From Lutibacter sp. B2 (GTDB taxonomy: Bacteria; Bacillota; Clostridia; Peptostreptococcales; Thermotaleaceae), in assembly GCA_015686845.1 (NCBI GenBank), contig JADPRS010000014.1, positions 24,634 through 88,633 of the forward strand: DNA of 64,000 bases. The letters are read 5' to 3'. The notes under the pieces were generated by a model. The model searched no databases and was not told the origin of the DNA. It saw only the letters and a program-made list of their open reading frames with translations. The position numbers were made by a program, and so were the translations under genes. Each line of letters starts with the position of its first letter. Within the stretch, counting starts at the first letter, position 1. Below are positions 57,124 to 64,000 of the stretch, one piece after another.

Positions 57124-59196
57124 ATGAAAAAGCTAATACCTAAAGGACATTTGAATTACAAAAGCAAAAGTATAGCCAATAAATTATTACTCGCTGTTAT
57201 TACTTTAGTAATCATAATCTTTACTTTAACAGGAATTATTATTAATAATACGGTGAGCAACATAATTACAGATTTAGTAAAAAATGACATGGTCAGTCAA
57301 TCCCAGAATATAAGCTCAAGTATAGGCACATTTTTTACAGAAAAAGCTGTTACGGTAAAGGGAATGGTAAATACTGATAGTATCGTAAACTATATTAAAG
57401 ATACAGAAGGATTGGCAAGTAGAACAGAAGTAAAACAACTACCTAGCTATCCTTCTGTATTAAAAACTTTGCAGAATATTAAAGAATCGGATAAAGACTT
57501 AGGACTTGTTTATGTGGCATTAGAAAATAATAATAATTTTATTAATGAAGATCAATCATATGAAGTAGCTCCAGAATGGGATTTAATGAAAAGAGCTTGG
57601 TATACAGATGCTATAGCGAAAAAGGATATACATTTTACCACTCCCTATATAGATAGTGTTACAGGTAAACTTGTCATCAGTATAGTTAATCCCATATTTG
57701 AAAATGGTAGATCTATTGGAGCTTCTGTAATTGATGTATCCATAGAAAGATTATCTAAAATGATGTCTCAGTATAAAATTGGAGAAGATAGCTATGCGGT
57801 ACTCATTGATAACACAGGAAACATTGTTTATCATCCAGATGAAAATAAAATATTAAAAGAAAATATGACAGAAACAGCTGGGGACATAGGAATAATTGGA
57901 AAAGCTATGGTTCGTGGAGAGTCTGGCGTAAAACCATATTCTTATAATGGAGAAACAAAATATATGGCTTATATGCCCATAGATATTAATGGATGGTCTA
58001 TTGCTATGACTATACCTGATACTTATGTATTAGATAAAGTAAGTGCCATTAGAAAAATCATCCTATTGCTTTATGGATTCAGTTGTATAGGTCTTGCCAT
58101 AAGCATACTTTTATTAACGAAAAAAATATTAAAAGATGTACCTGTTATTTTAGATGGTCTAACGGCTGTATCAAATGGAGATTTATCTGTACATTTAAAT
58201 ATTCAATCAAATGATGAAATTGGAGAAATCTCTTCAAAGTTTAATTTGATGGTTGAAAATATAAAAAAATTAGTATCTAATGCAAAGACTATTGCAAGTG
58301 AAGTGTCTAATTCATCCAATTACTTGGAGATTTCTTCGAAAGAAACAAACCTATCTGTTGAGGAAGTAGCTAGGGCTATTGATGAAATTGCTAGAGGCGC
58401 TAGTGATCAAGCTGCAGATGCTGAAAAGGGTGCAGAGCTTACAATGGGATTAGATCAGCAATTCAATCAATTATCTCATCATAGTACAGAAATGAGTAAT
58501 GCAACAAAAGAGGTTATGAACATTAATGCACAAGGGGTAAGGGTAGTTAATGAGTTAAGAGAAAAAACAGAAATGAACAATCATTCAACCAAAAGAATTG
58601 AACAAGCTATTCATGCACTCGCAACAAAATCAAAGGATATAGAAAGTATATTGGCAACTATTAGTTCCATCGCAGAACAAACAAATCTATTAGCATTAAA
58701 TGCATCTATTGAAGCAGCAAGAGCGGGTGAACATGGCAGAGGATTTGCAGTAGTTGCGGATGAAATAAGAAAATTAGCAGAAGGTTCAGCCATAGCAGCA
58801 GATGAGATTAATAAAATCATAGTAGATATACAAAAAGAAAGTAGTAATACAGTCGGTATTATGAAAGAAGTAAGTGAAAGATCTGTAGAACAGTATAATG
58901 CAGTAATCGAAGCAAATCATTCTTTTGAAGATATTTATACATCTATAGAAGATATTGCTCAAAAAATTGCACATATAACAGATTTTGTTAATGCTATTAG
59001 TAAAGATAAAGATAATATCGTTTATGCTATTGGAAATATATCTGCTGTTTCTGAAGAAACGGCAGCTGCAACAGAAGAAGTAAGCGCATCTATGCAGCAG
59101 CAATCAGCATCTGTACATGAAGTAGCAAGTGCTGCTGAAAAATTGAAGACATTGGCTGAAGAATTAAATGTAGAAATGAACAATTTTAAAATGTAA
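57124..59196 (+). CDS. Methyl-accepting chemotaxis protein (dCache-HAMP-MA)
   Basis: A 690-residue chemoreceptor: membrane helix 1 (about 20-42), large outside dCache_1 domain (about 45-300, including [13 protein letters not shown] and [10 protein letters not shown]), membrane helix 2 (about 306-328), HAMP (about 330-385) and the long signalling coiled coil with the conserved tip ([20 protein letters not shown], about 520-539). dCache domains often bind amino acids, but the ligand is not visible here. AAAGGATG before ATG 57124. No sigma-D promoter was seen in the 343-base upstream gap. Confidence 0.94.
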   Translation: MKKLIPKGHLNYKSKSIANKLLLAVITLVIIIFTLTGIIINNTVSNIITDLVKNDMVSQSQNISSSIGTFFTEKAVTVKGMVNTDSIVNYIKDTEGLASRTEVKQLPSYPSVLKTLQNIKESDKDLGLVYVALENNNNFINEDQSYEVAPEWDLMKRAWYTDAIAKKDIHFTTPYIDSVTGKLVISIVNPIFENGRSIGASVIDVSIERLSKMMSQYKIGEDSYAVLIDNTGNIVYHPDENKILKENMTETAGDIGIIGKAMVRGESGVKPYSYNGETKYMAYMPIDINGWSIAMTIPDTYVLDKVSAIRKIILLLYGFSCIGLAISILLLTKKILKDVPVILDGLTAVSNGDLSVHLNIQSNDEIGEISSKFNLMVENIKKLVSNAKTIASEVSNSSNYLEISSKETNLSVEEVARAIDEIARGASDQAADAEKGAELTMGLDQQFNQLSHHSTEMSNATKEVMNINAQGVRVVNELREKTEMNNHSTKRIEQAIHALATKSKDIESILATISSIAEQTNLLALNASIEAARAGEHGRGFAVVADEIRKLAEGSAIAADEINKIIVDIQKESSNTVGIMKEVSERSVEQYNAVIEANHSFEDIYTSIEDIAQKIAHITDFVNAISKDKDNIVYAIGNISAVSEETAAATEEVSASMQQQSASVHEVASAAEKLKTLAEELNVEMNNFKM

Positions 59197-59197
59197 A

Positions 59198-59239
59198 GAA
59201 AAAGAAGATTTCTGTATTAAACAGTGGTCTTCTTTTTTC
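59198..59239 (+). terminator. Terminator after the chemoreceptor gene
   Basis: Long hairpin: GAAAAAGAAGA / TCTTCTTTTTTC arms with a CTGT-ATTAA-ACAG top, ending in T. Confidence 0.82.
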
Positions 59240-59391
59240 CATTTTAATACATTTTTTCTTTCTTTGCTTACTTTTATCAGTAATAATTCTTTTTTGTGAT
59301 GGTATTAAAATAAATAACACTACAAACATTGGTAAATATATGGCTATCTATAGTATAATTTCATCTTATCTCCTATTACCGATTATTTTTA

Positions 59392-59612
59392 TTACTTTGG
59401 TAACAAGTAAATATTACTTAGCATATTTATATTTTTAGGATCAAAGATAATCTTTCTTTCAAAACACTGTTTATCTTTAACAAAAACATAATCACACATA
59501 TGCATACTTGCAGAACCAGGCTGCAATGTTGTTATATGAATCTCATTATCTTCATCTGCTGTATATAACCAAAAAGACTGATATTTCCATTACTTTCTAA
59601 ATTAAAATGAAA
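59392..59612 (-). pseudogene. Remnant of an unidentified gene (C-terminal fragment, frameshifted)
   Basis: Read on the minus strand, one frame gives FHFNLESNGNIS (about 59580-59612), then a frame change near 59570 leads into an open frame of about 55 codons (WLYTADEDNEIHITTLQPGS..., DYVFVKDKQCFERKIIFDP) ending at the TAA 59392. There is no start codon or ribosome site. The composition is protein-like, so I read it as the tail of a lost gene. I do not recognise the family. Confidence 0.45.
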
Positions 59613-59630
59613 AGGCTATATTATGTGATG

Positions 59631-60371
59631 CTAGAATTCCAACAACGATCTTTCTACCCATTTAAAATCCATTTTTTTAAGCCGATTTTTTTTCAAATTC
59701 TGCTTCATAATCCAAATTATATCTTTATCATTACTTGAAAACCATTTCTCCATTTTTTGCTTTCCCACTTCTGGTAGCGCAACAACTACAACACTCCAAC
59801 CATATGCTAGCGCTTTTTTCAAAGTTTTAAAATCTTCATCTTTTCGACTATCCATACTTAAGATACATTCTGTTATTTCATCAAGTATATTAAGTACTTT
59901 TTTTACTTGTTTTTGTTGACTTAATAATTTAGGTTCACATAATGTTGCTACAACTGCTCTTTGCTCTAAAAAAGTACCTTCTTTCCACTTCTGCATTTCA
60001 CTTAATAATGTCTCTGTATCTTTTTCTCCAAAATTCTGTAAAGCGATTGCTACGCCTTCTCGTATTCGCCATCTTGAATCAGAAGCATACATTCTTAGCG
60101 TATTAAAAAGTTCGATATTTCCTTCTATCATTAACTTCCCTAAACCAACCACCCCACACATTGCTAAAAATTCATATTTTGAATTAGTAGGTGCTTTTTC
60201 TGAGTTATATTTAATATATTTAAAGAAAGTATCTTGATTCCCTTTTTCTACTACAGCTTGTAATAATTCAAGATTAGCTCTTGGTCCTGGTAATCCTGAT
60301 TTTTCTAATAAATAATCATCCCAATCTTCAATCCCATTAAGAATGTCTCCATAATAATCTACTTTTCCCAT
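59631..60371 (-). CDS. HEAT-repeat protein, unknown function
   Basis: A 246-residue alpha-solenoid protein: repeats include YEFLAMCGVVGLGKLM, RWRIREGVAIALQNFG and LEQRAVVATLCEP. Residues GLPGPRANLEL (about 26-36) mark a family of HEAT proteins found in Firmicutes, role unknown. ATG 60371 follows GGAGGAAAT. It begins 56 bases downstream of the truncated peptidase gene; the gene looks intact. Confidence 0.68.
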   Translation of the reverse strand: MGKVDYYGDILNGIEDWDDYLLEKSGLPGPRANLELLQAVVEKGNQDTFFKYIKYNSEKAPTNSKYEFLAMCGVVGLGKLMIEGNIELFNTLRMYASDSRWRIREGVAIALQNFGEKDTETLLSEMQKWKEGTFLEQRAVVATLCEPKLLSQQKQVKKVLNILDEITECILSMDSRKDEDFKTLKKALAYGWSVVVVALPEVGKQKMEKWFSSNDKDIIWIMKQNLKKNRLKKMDFKWVERSLLEF

Positions 60372-60426
60372 ATTTCCTCCTATTCTCTCTACATCATCGC
60401 TATATTTGGATATAAACAATACCTAT

Positions 60427-61071
60427 CTAAAAAACAAAGCATACTTCTTCTTGAAAAATTTCATAGGCCTCATTTTTTTGTGGTAATAAACCAATGGCTG
60501 AAGTTCCAAAGCCATTAAGTTTCGTGATATCTGCTGCATATTTAGTTTTATTATGTATTCCCACTCTTTTGTATAATGAATCATGATAGTGTCTATTCAT
60601 CGTAGGACTTACAACACCATTACCACCCCAAACAATTGAATATATACCTTTTTTAAAAGGAAATTCTAAATTTACTGCGTTTGTTTTATAACTATATGCT
60701 CTTAATGAAATGTATATATAATATGCTAATATACATTTCAATCCAATCTCAATAAAAAAAATAATATGATTCATACAACTTTTTGTGGTAAACAATGATC
60801 CCTTGTCCAACTTAATAAATGAACGAGCAACAAATACACCATACATCAGTATGAAAAAATATCTTAAATAGTATGTGAAATATCCCCAAAACCCACTAAA
60901 ATAAATAAGCATAAAGTACAATCCAGTAATGATTGCTTGTATAAGGCAATCTACTACACATATATTTTTCTCAAACAGTATCCAACTTAACAATAATACA
61001 GGAATGAATAAATGGATAAGTAACAGTAAAAATAATGACAATGATCTTTTTGAATACACGTATTTCTCCAC
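60427..61071 (-). pseudogene. M23-family membrane peptidase lacking its catalytic C-terminus
   Basis: A 214-residue open frame: about four membrane helices (1-120), then the beginning of an M23/LytM domain (VWGGNGVVSPTMNRHYHDS, KYAADITKLNGFGT, KNEAYEIFQEEV). Intact relatives continue through the H-x-H motif and a further 70 or so residues; here the frame ends right after IFQEEV with CFVF and a stop. The second zinc/catalytic His site is absent, so it should be inactive as a hydrolase. No start problem. I call it a truncated gene, still possibly expressed. Confidence 0.65.
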
Positions 61072-61146
61072 CTTTAACTAATTAATCTGTAATTATATAC
61101 CTAGCATTTGAAAAACTGATTTCATCCTCAATCTTCTTCTCTTTAT

Positions 61147-61620
61147 TTATTCACCATCTAATATGCCACTTAATTGATCAATAATTATATCTTCACTTTT
61201 TGCCCCTATTCTATATCCTAAATAAAATAAAATAGAGCTGATTGGAAAATATAAAATTAAAAACATAGAAATGCCTATTAACATCCCCCATATGTACTCT
61301 AAATCAAATAAGAAAGTAATAAATGAAACAGGAATTAACATAGTGAATACAAATAAAATAAGTATATTATATCTAAATTTCCCTTCTATAACTGTATAAT
61401 TCTCATTTTCCGTAATATTACCAAAAAAAACTCTCCCAAACGAATTGGTTGTATATTTTTGTCTTCTCCAAATACTAATCTTATTTCCTTTAATATTTAT
61501 ATAAGTTTTATCTTCACCTTTGTTCCAATAATCACTTGCTTTATATTTGTATTGCTTCAACCTGTTTATACATTCTTCCTCACTTAATTTTGTTTTTATC
61601 ATTATTTTATTTTTCTTCAT
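61147..61620 (-). CDS. Small membrane protein, unknown function
   Basis: A 157-residue protein: a soluble N-terminal part (about 1-70, INRLKQYKYKASDYWNKGE, FFGNITENENYTVIEGKF), two membrane helices (about 84-130), and a hydrophilic C-terminal helix. No family recognised. GTAGGGGGTAAAT precedes ATG 61620, and the gene overlaps a 46-codon ORF by 14 bases, suggesting one small operon with the 61740 gene. Confidence 0.6.
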   Translation of the reverse strand: MKKNKIMIKTKLSEEECINRLKQYKYKASDYWNKGEDKTYINIKGNKISIWRRQKYTTNSFGRVFFGNITENENYTVIEGKFRYNILILFVFTMLIPVSFITFLFDLEYIWGMLIGISMFLILYFPISSILFYLGYRIGAKSEDIIIDQLSGILDGE

Positions 61621-61747
61621 ATTTACCCCCTACTGATTTTTCAAACTTAATGTCATCGCCCCTAGCACAGATCCCAGCATACGAATTTCCCGCAACGGGC
61701 TCCTCAGTTATATAAAACTTTGTCTTTGACTTCTTCAATTCATCCAT
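61607..61747 (-). CDS. 46-residue small ORF between two membrane protein genes
   Basis: A short open frame starting MDELKKSKTKFYITEEPV and ending KYEEK. It overlaps the upstream gene by 8 bases and the downstream gene by 14, the pattern of coupled genes. It has no clear ribosome site of its own, which fits coupling. Codon use is protein-like and includes a Gly/Ala/Cys/Arg stretch (GNSYAGICARGDD). I recognise no family. It is close in shape to small immunity or regulatory proteins, but that is only a thought. Confidence 0.45.
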   Translation of the reverse strand: MDELKKSKTKFYITEEPVAGNSYAGICARGDDIKFEKSVGGKYEEK

Positions 61748-62027
61748 TCTTTTGACTAGCAATTCCATCTTTAGTTTTCACACCCATAATCCCAATAATC
61801 GAACCCCCAAATCCATTGATAATACCTCTATATAACATATATAAGTCCAAGAAGTACCATGAAGCAAAAATTATACTAATATTTGATAATATAATAAAAA
61901 TTATAATTCTATTTTTTATTTTTTTGTTTTTTGGCTTTATAACATAACTTCCAAATATATAAAATACTAATATAAATATTACTAGTGTCACTATACTTAT
62001 AATAAAATTAATATCTTTAGGTCTCAT
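61740..62027 (-). CDS. Small hydrophobic membrane protein, unknown function
   Basis: A 95-residue protein with three membrane segments (about 8-28, 42-60, 68-85) and a polar C-terminus (VKTKDGIASQKNG). AAGGAGATT precedes ATG 62027. First gene of the small operon 62027-61147. Nothing else is known to me; the ribosome site lies directly after the PhzF remnant. Confidence 0.55.
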   Translation of the reverse strand: MRPKDINFIISIVTLVIFILVFYIFGSYVIKPKNKKIKNRIIIFIILSNISIIFASWYFLDLYMLYRGIINGFGGSIIGIMGVKTKDGIASQKNG

Positions 62028-62039
62028 ATGTAATCTCCT

Positions 62040-62230
62040 TTATGAATATATATACCCCTTTCCTTTTAATACTATTACTGCTTTACCAACTAAGTCTAAA
62101 CGATTGTTTTCTTTTAATCTAAGTAGTTTTTCTCCACTTCTTTGAGAAGCATACTGCTGCTGAATTTACCTTGGAATAATTTATTCGTAAACGCATCAAC
62201 TTGATATATATTTATAGATTGTCTTTCCAT
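62040..62230 (-). pseudogene. PhzF-family gene remnant with a large internal deletion
   Basis: From ATG 62230 (GGAGAAAAA upstream) the minus strand reads INIYQVDAFTNKLFQG, the start of PhzF-type isomerases; a one-base shift gives the continuing NSAAVC. After that the sequence jumps to a C-terminal PhzF end (SGEKLLRLKENNRLDLVGK, AVIVLKGKGYIYS) and TAA 62040. About 200 residues of the centre are gone, so only some 190 of the usual 850 bases remain. The remnant cannot make an enzyme. The original family (isomerase/epimerase of phenazine or amino-acid type) is known; its substrate is not. Confidence 0.75.
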
Positions 62231-62239
62231 TTTTTCTCC

Positions 62240-62515
62240 TTAATTATCTCTACTTATTTCTTTTAACTGCACTAATTTAGATTTATAATCACCATCACTT
62301 GCGCCTATACAAAAATTATCCCCTAATAAATATTTCATGCTAATATCTTATCTTTGAATTTAACAATACATTTCACTTTGTTTTTGTAAAAAAACTTCTA
62401 CCCTTTTCACTCTTTCAAATCTACCAGTTTACCATTCAACGGGACTGAAAAGGTCATAAATTAATATCTATAATAAAATCACTTTTCCAGTATCAATTTC
62501 TAATGTGTTATATTT
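62240..62515 (-). other. Degraded intergenic stretch between PhzF remnant and phosphoesterase gene
   Basis: No intact gene. A 32-codon frame (MKYLLGDNFCIGASDGDYK..., 62338-62240) ends just before the PhzF remnant's ribosome site, and upstream a frame reads FERVKRVEVFLQKQ without a start. These look like pieces of a lost gene rather than real small proteins. No terminator or repeat seen. Confidence 0.4.
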
Positions 62516-63328
62516 TCATTCAATTATAATAGTAATGACCTCTGGTCTATTACAAATTCTAAAAGGAAATATACTATTTCCTAATCCTCTACTAATTACT
62601 TGTATACTCCCGTTATCTTCGTTTATACCTTGATAATACTTTGGATTAAAGCCTTGACCTGGGGAATATACTCCTCCAACTATTGGTAATCTCCACTGCC
62701 CCCCATGAGCATGACCAGTTAATACTAAGTCCACATTTAAACGACTAAGATTATCATTCTCTGAAAAGTTTTCTGAATAATGATTAAGTATAATTTTATA
62801 CCCTTTTTCTGATAAAAAGTTATCCATAACACCCTTTTTACTTCTATCTAATCCTAAAATACTAAAATTATTACCTTTTAATTTAATGTTCTGATAACCT
62901 CCATCCAGAATATATAAATCACCTTGTACCTCATTGAGATAATTCATTAATTCTTGATATCGACTTGTATTATATTCATGATTACCTCTTATATAGTACA
63001 CAGGAGCAAAGTGTGATAATTGTTCTAAAAATTGTACACTTTCTTTAATATTTGTATTTCTATACGCATCTATGAGATCACCTGTAAAAACAATAATTTC
63101 AGGCTCTTCTTTCATAATATTTTTAATAAGTCTTCTATTTCCTTTTCCAAATTGCTTTCCATGAAGATCTGACAAATGAACAATCCTTATGGATTTATCT
63201 ATCTTATCTGAAGAAATATTATATCTAGTATTTTGAATCCAATTATTAGATACATATAAATAAAAACATATGAAAATTATTATTACTACCCATAGTTTCT
63301 TATTTTTTGCTCTATTTATTTTTTTCAT
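62516..63328 (-). CDS. Membrane-anchored metallophosphoesterase (YkuE/LpxH-like)
   Basis: A 270-residue protein: N-terminal membrane helix (about 13-30), then a calcineurin-type phosphoesterase with LSDLHGKQFG (about 52-61), GDLIDA (about 82-87), GNHEYN (about 116-121), a metal His in NHYSEN and GHAHGGQWRLP (about 207-217). All dinuclear-metal motifs are present. Its substrate is likely a lipid or nucleotide phosphoester; YkuE of Bacillus is a wall-located relative. ATG 63328 has GGAGG 6 bases upstream; ATG 63340 lacks one. Confidence 0.88.
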   Translation of the reverse strand: MKKINRAKNKKLWVVIIIFICFYLYVSNNWIQNTRYNISSDKIDKSIRIVHLSDLHGKQFGKGNRRLIKNIMKEEPEIIVFTGDLIDAYRNTNIKESVQFLEQLSHFAPVYYIRGNHEYNTSRYQELMNYLNEVQGDLYILDGGYQNIKLKGNNFSILGLDRSKKGVMDNFLSEKGYKIILNHYSENFSENDNLSRLNVDLVLTGHAHGGQWRLPIVGGVYSPGQGFNPKYYQGINEDNGSIQVISRGLGNSIFPFRICNRPEVITIIIE

Positions 63329-63372
63329 TATTGCCTCCATATTATTTTTATTTAATTAAATCATCTCATAAT

Positions 63373-63495
63373 CTATACTGGTTTTCTGCTCTTAGAGATC
63401 TTATATTTAAGTAGACTATCTTCAACAATTTCATCTAACGTCATTTCAGTTCCTGATGTCCTACACGTTCTTTGTAGAATATCAAGAACCGTATG
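63373..63495 (-). pseudogene. Gene fragment (C-terminal end), unidentified
   Basis: A protein-like open frame without start: TVLDILQRTCRTSGTEMTL, then DEIVEDSLLKYKISKSRKP and TAG at 63373. An in-frame stop lies just upstream. It is directly before the phosphoesterase gene, so its 5' end is gone. Family not recognised. Confidence 0.35.
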
Positions 63496-63594
63496 TTATG
63501 TGATGTTATATTGAGCAATATTTTACAATACCTTATATCCAACACATGTTATTATTTCATTACAACAAAATTTAATCTAAAAGGGGTTGTCTTT

Positions 63595-63891
63595 ATGAAA
63601 AACAATACTGTTTTTGACGCTTTTGACAAAGGGATTCTACTTAACCAATCTAATAAGTTAGATTTAACTAAATCAGATTGGAATACCATTCCAAACCTTA
63701 AAGGTGTTCACTTAAAAGATATTCTTATAAGTTCTGAAACTCAAGGATCAATCAGCTGCCACCTTGTTAAAATTGAACCTAATTGCAAAATTAATTTACA
63801 CACTCACCCAGATCACTTAGAAATTCATGAAGTAATTCCAGGAGATAAAGGCTTATATTTATTTGCTAAATTTATACCTGCTATCAAATAA
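63595..63891 (+). pseudogene. Cupin-domain gene with central deletion
   Basis: A 98-residue open frame. The N-terminal part ends in the first cupin motif (CHLVKIEPNCKINLHTHPD, EIHEVI), but the sequence goes straight to the family's C-terminal end (PGDKGLYLFAKFIPAI). Intact relatives have about 35-40 further residues here, including the second cupin motif with its metal histidine. The frame is open so it may be translated, but the barrel is broken. ATG 63595 follows AAAGGGG; a longer upstream reading has no ribosome site. An AraC gene faces it. Confidence 0.6.
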
Positions 63892-63920
63892 TTTTTTGCC
63901 AGAAAATATTATTTCGGCTT

Positions 63921-64000
63921 TTATATTTTCTTATAATACTCAATATATTCACTCGGACTAATCCCCACAAATTTATTAAAATATTTATTAAGATGACTTT
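63921..64000 (-). CDS. AraC-family regulator (C-terminal end only)
   Basis: The last 26 codons of a gene entering from the right edge: SHLNKYFNKFVGISPSEYIE is the second helix-turn-helix of the AraC/XylS DNA-binding domain, followed by YYKKI and a TAA at 63921. It converges on the damaged cupin gene. Its effector domain and target are outside the window. Confidence 0.8.
   Translation of the reverse strand, partial: SHLNKYFNKFVGISPSEYIEYYKKI

Noticed and set aside
59240..59391. A plus-strand hydrophobic frame after the chemoreceptor terminator
   Set aside because: No start codon or ribosome site; AT-rich sequence often yields such hydrophobic frames.
61640..61705. A hairpin resembling domain V of a group II intron (GAGCCCGTTGCG, GGAAAT loop)
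   Set aside because: The same stretch is a continuous 46-codon reading frame coupled to both neighbours, and no other intron parts or reverse transcriptase are near.

Overview
The window comes from a low-GC, anaerobic, endospore-forming member of the Clostridia (Bacillota), of the Alkaliphilus/Crassaminicella/Clostridium kind. The grounds are AT-rich codon use, strong AGGAGG-type ribosome sites, NADH-linked [FeFe]-hydrogenase subunits, sporulation and germination genes (a GerS/YdcC-like lipoprotein, a GerAB-like permease), CsaB-type cell-wall pyruvylation and a YtpB-type terpene synthase. The genus assignment is inference. Most genes lie on the minus strand. I saw no tRNA, rRNA, CRISPR array, intact transposase or prophage.

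Layout. 0-5 kb: end of an electron-bifurcating hydrogenase operon (NuoE, a 2Fe-2S protein, start of NuoF), a formate/nitrite channel, then uvrC-hprK. 5-12.5 kb: a stalk-domain secreted protein, FeoA, a patatin lipase, an 8-oxoguanine glycosylase, a terpene synthase facing a polyprenyl synthase, a self-regulated XRE/membrane-protein pair, and a YxeA lipoprotein-like gene preceded by a 20-codon leader peptide. 12.5-21 kb: recJ, an ftsE-ftsX-M23 peptidase operon, 5-FTHF cyclo-ligase, a Lon-like protease. 21-30 kb: split transketolase, YitT, and a cell-surface polymer block (murJ, DUF5693, csaB, tagA). 30-36.6 kb: the conserved acpS-gerS/ydcC-like-alr-ndoAI-ndoA set, an inverted-repeat element, mgtE with a structured leader, psd. 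36.8-47 kb: gdhA, an HD-GYP protein, queG, addA (with no addB beside it), a hairpin-rich mobile-type element, DUF4184, a Cache lipoprotein, dsdA.

47-57 kb is more accessory: an internally deleted gerAB orphan, a cyclase-marR operon with paired operators, a FAD oxidoreductase, a roughly 290-nt structured non-coding RNA with its own promoter and terminator, a ZIP transporter, and a hydrolase-MerR-MATE-pentapeptide drug-response cluster whose MATE promoter has the 19-bp spacer expected of MerR control. 57-64 kb holds a chemoreceptor and then a decaying zone: truncated M23 peptidase, HEAT protein, small membrane genes, a PhzF gene that has lost its middle, a cupin that has lost its core, other fragments, and the end of an AraC regulator.

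The best candidates for something undescribed are the 50.76-51.05 kb RNA, the mgtE leader, the YxeA leader peptide with nested palindromes, and the two inverted-repeat elements. All are read from sequence by eye; no folding, homology or expression data were available.
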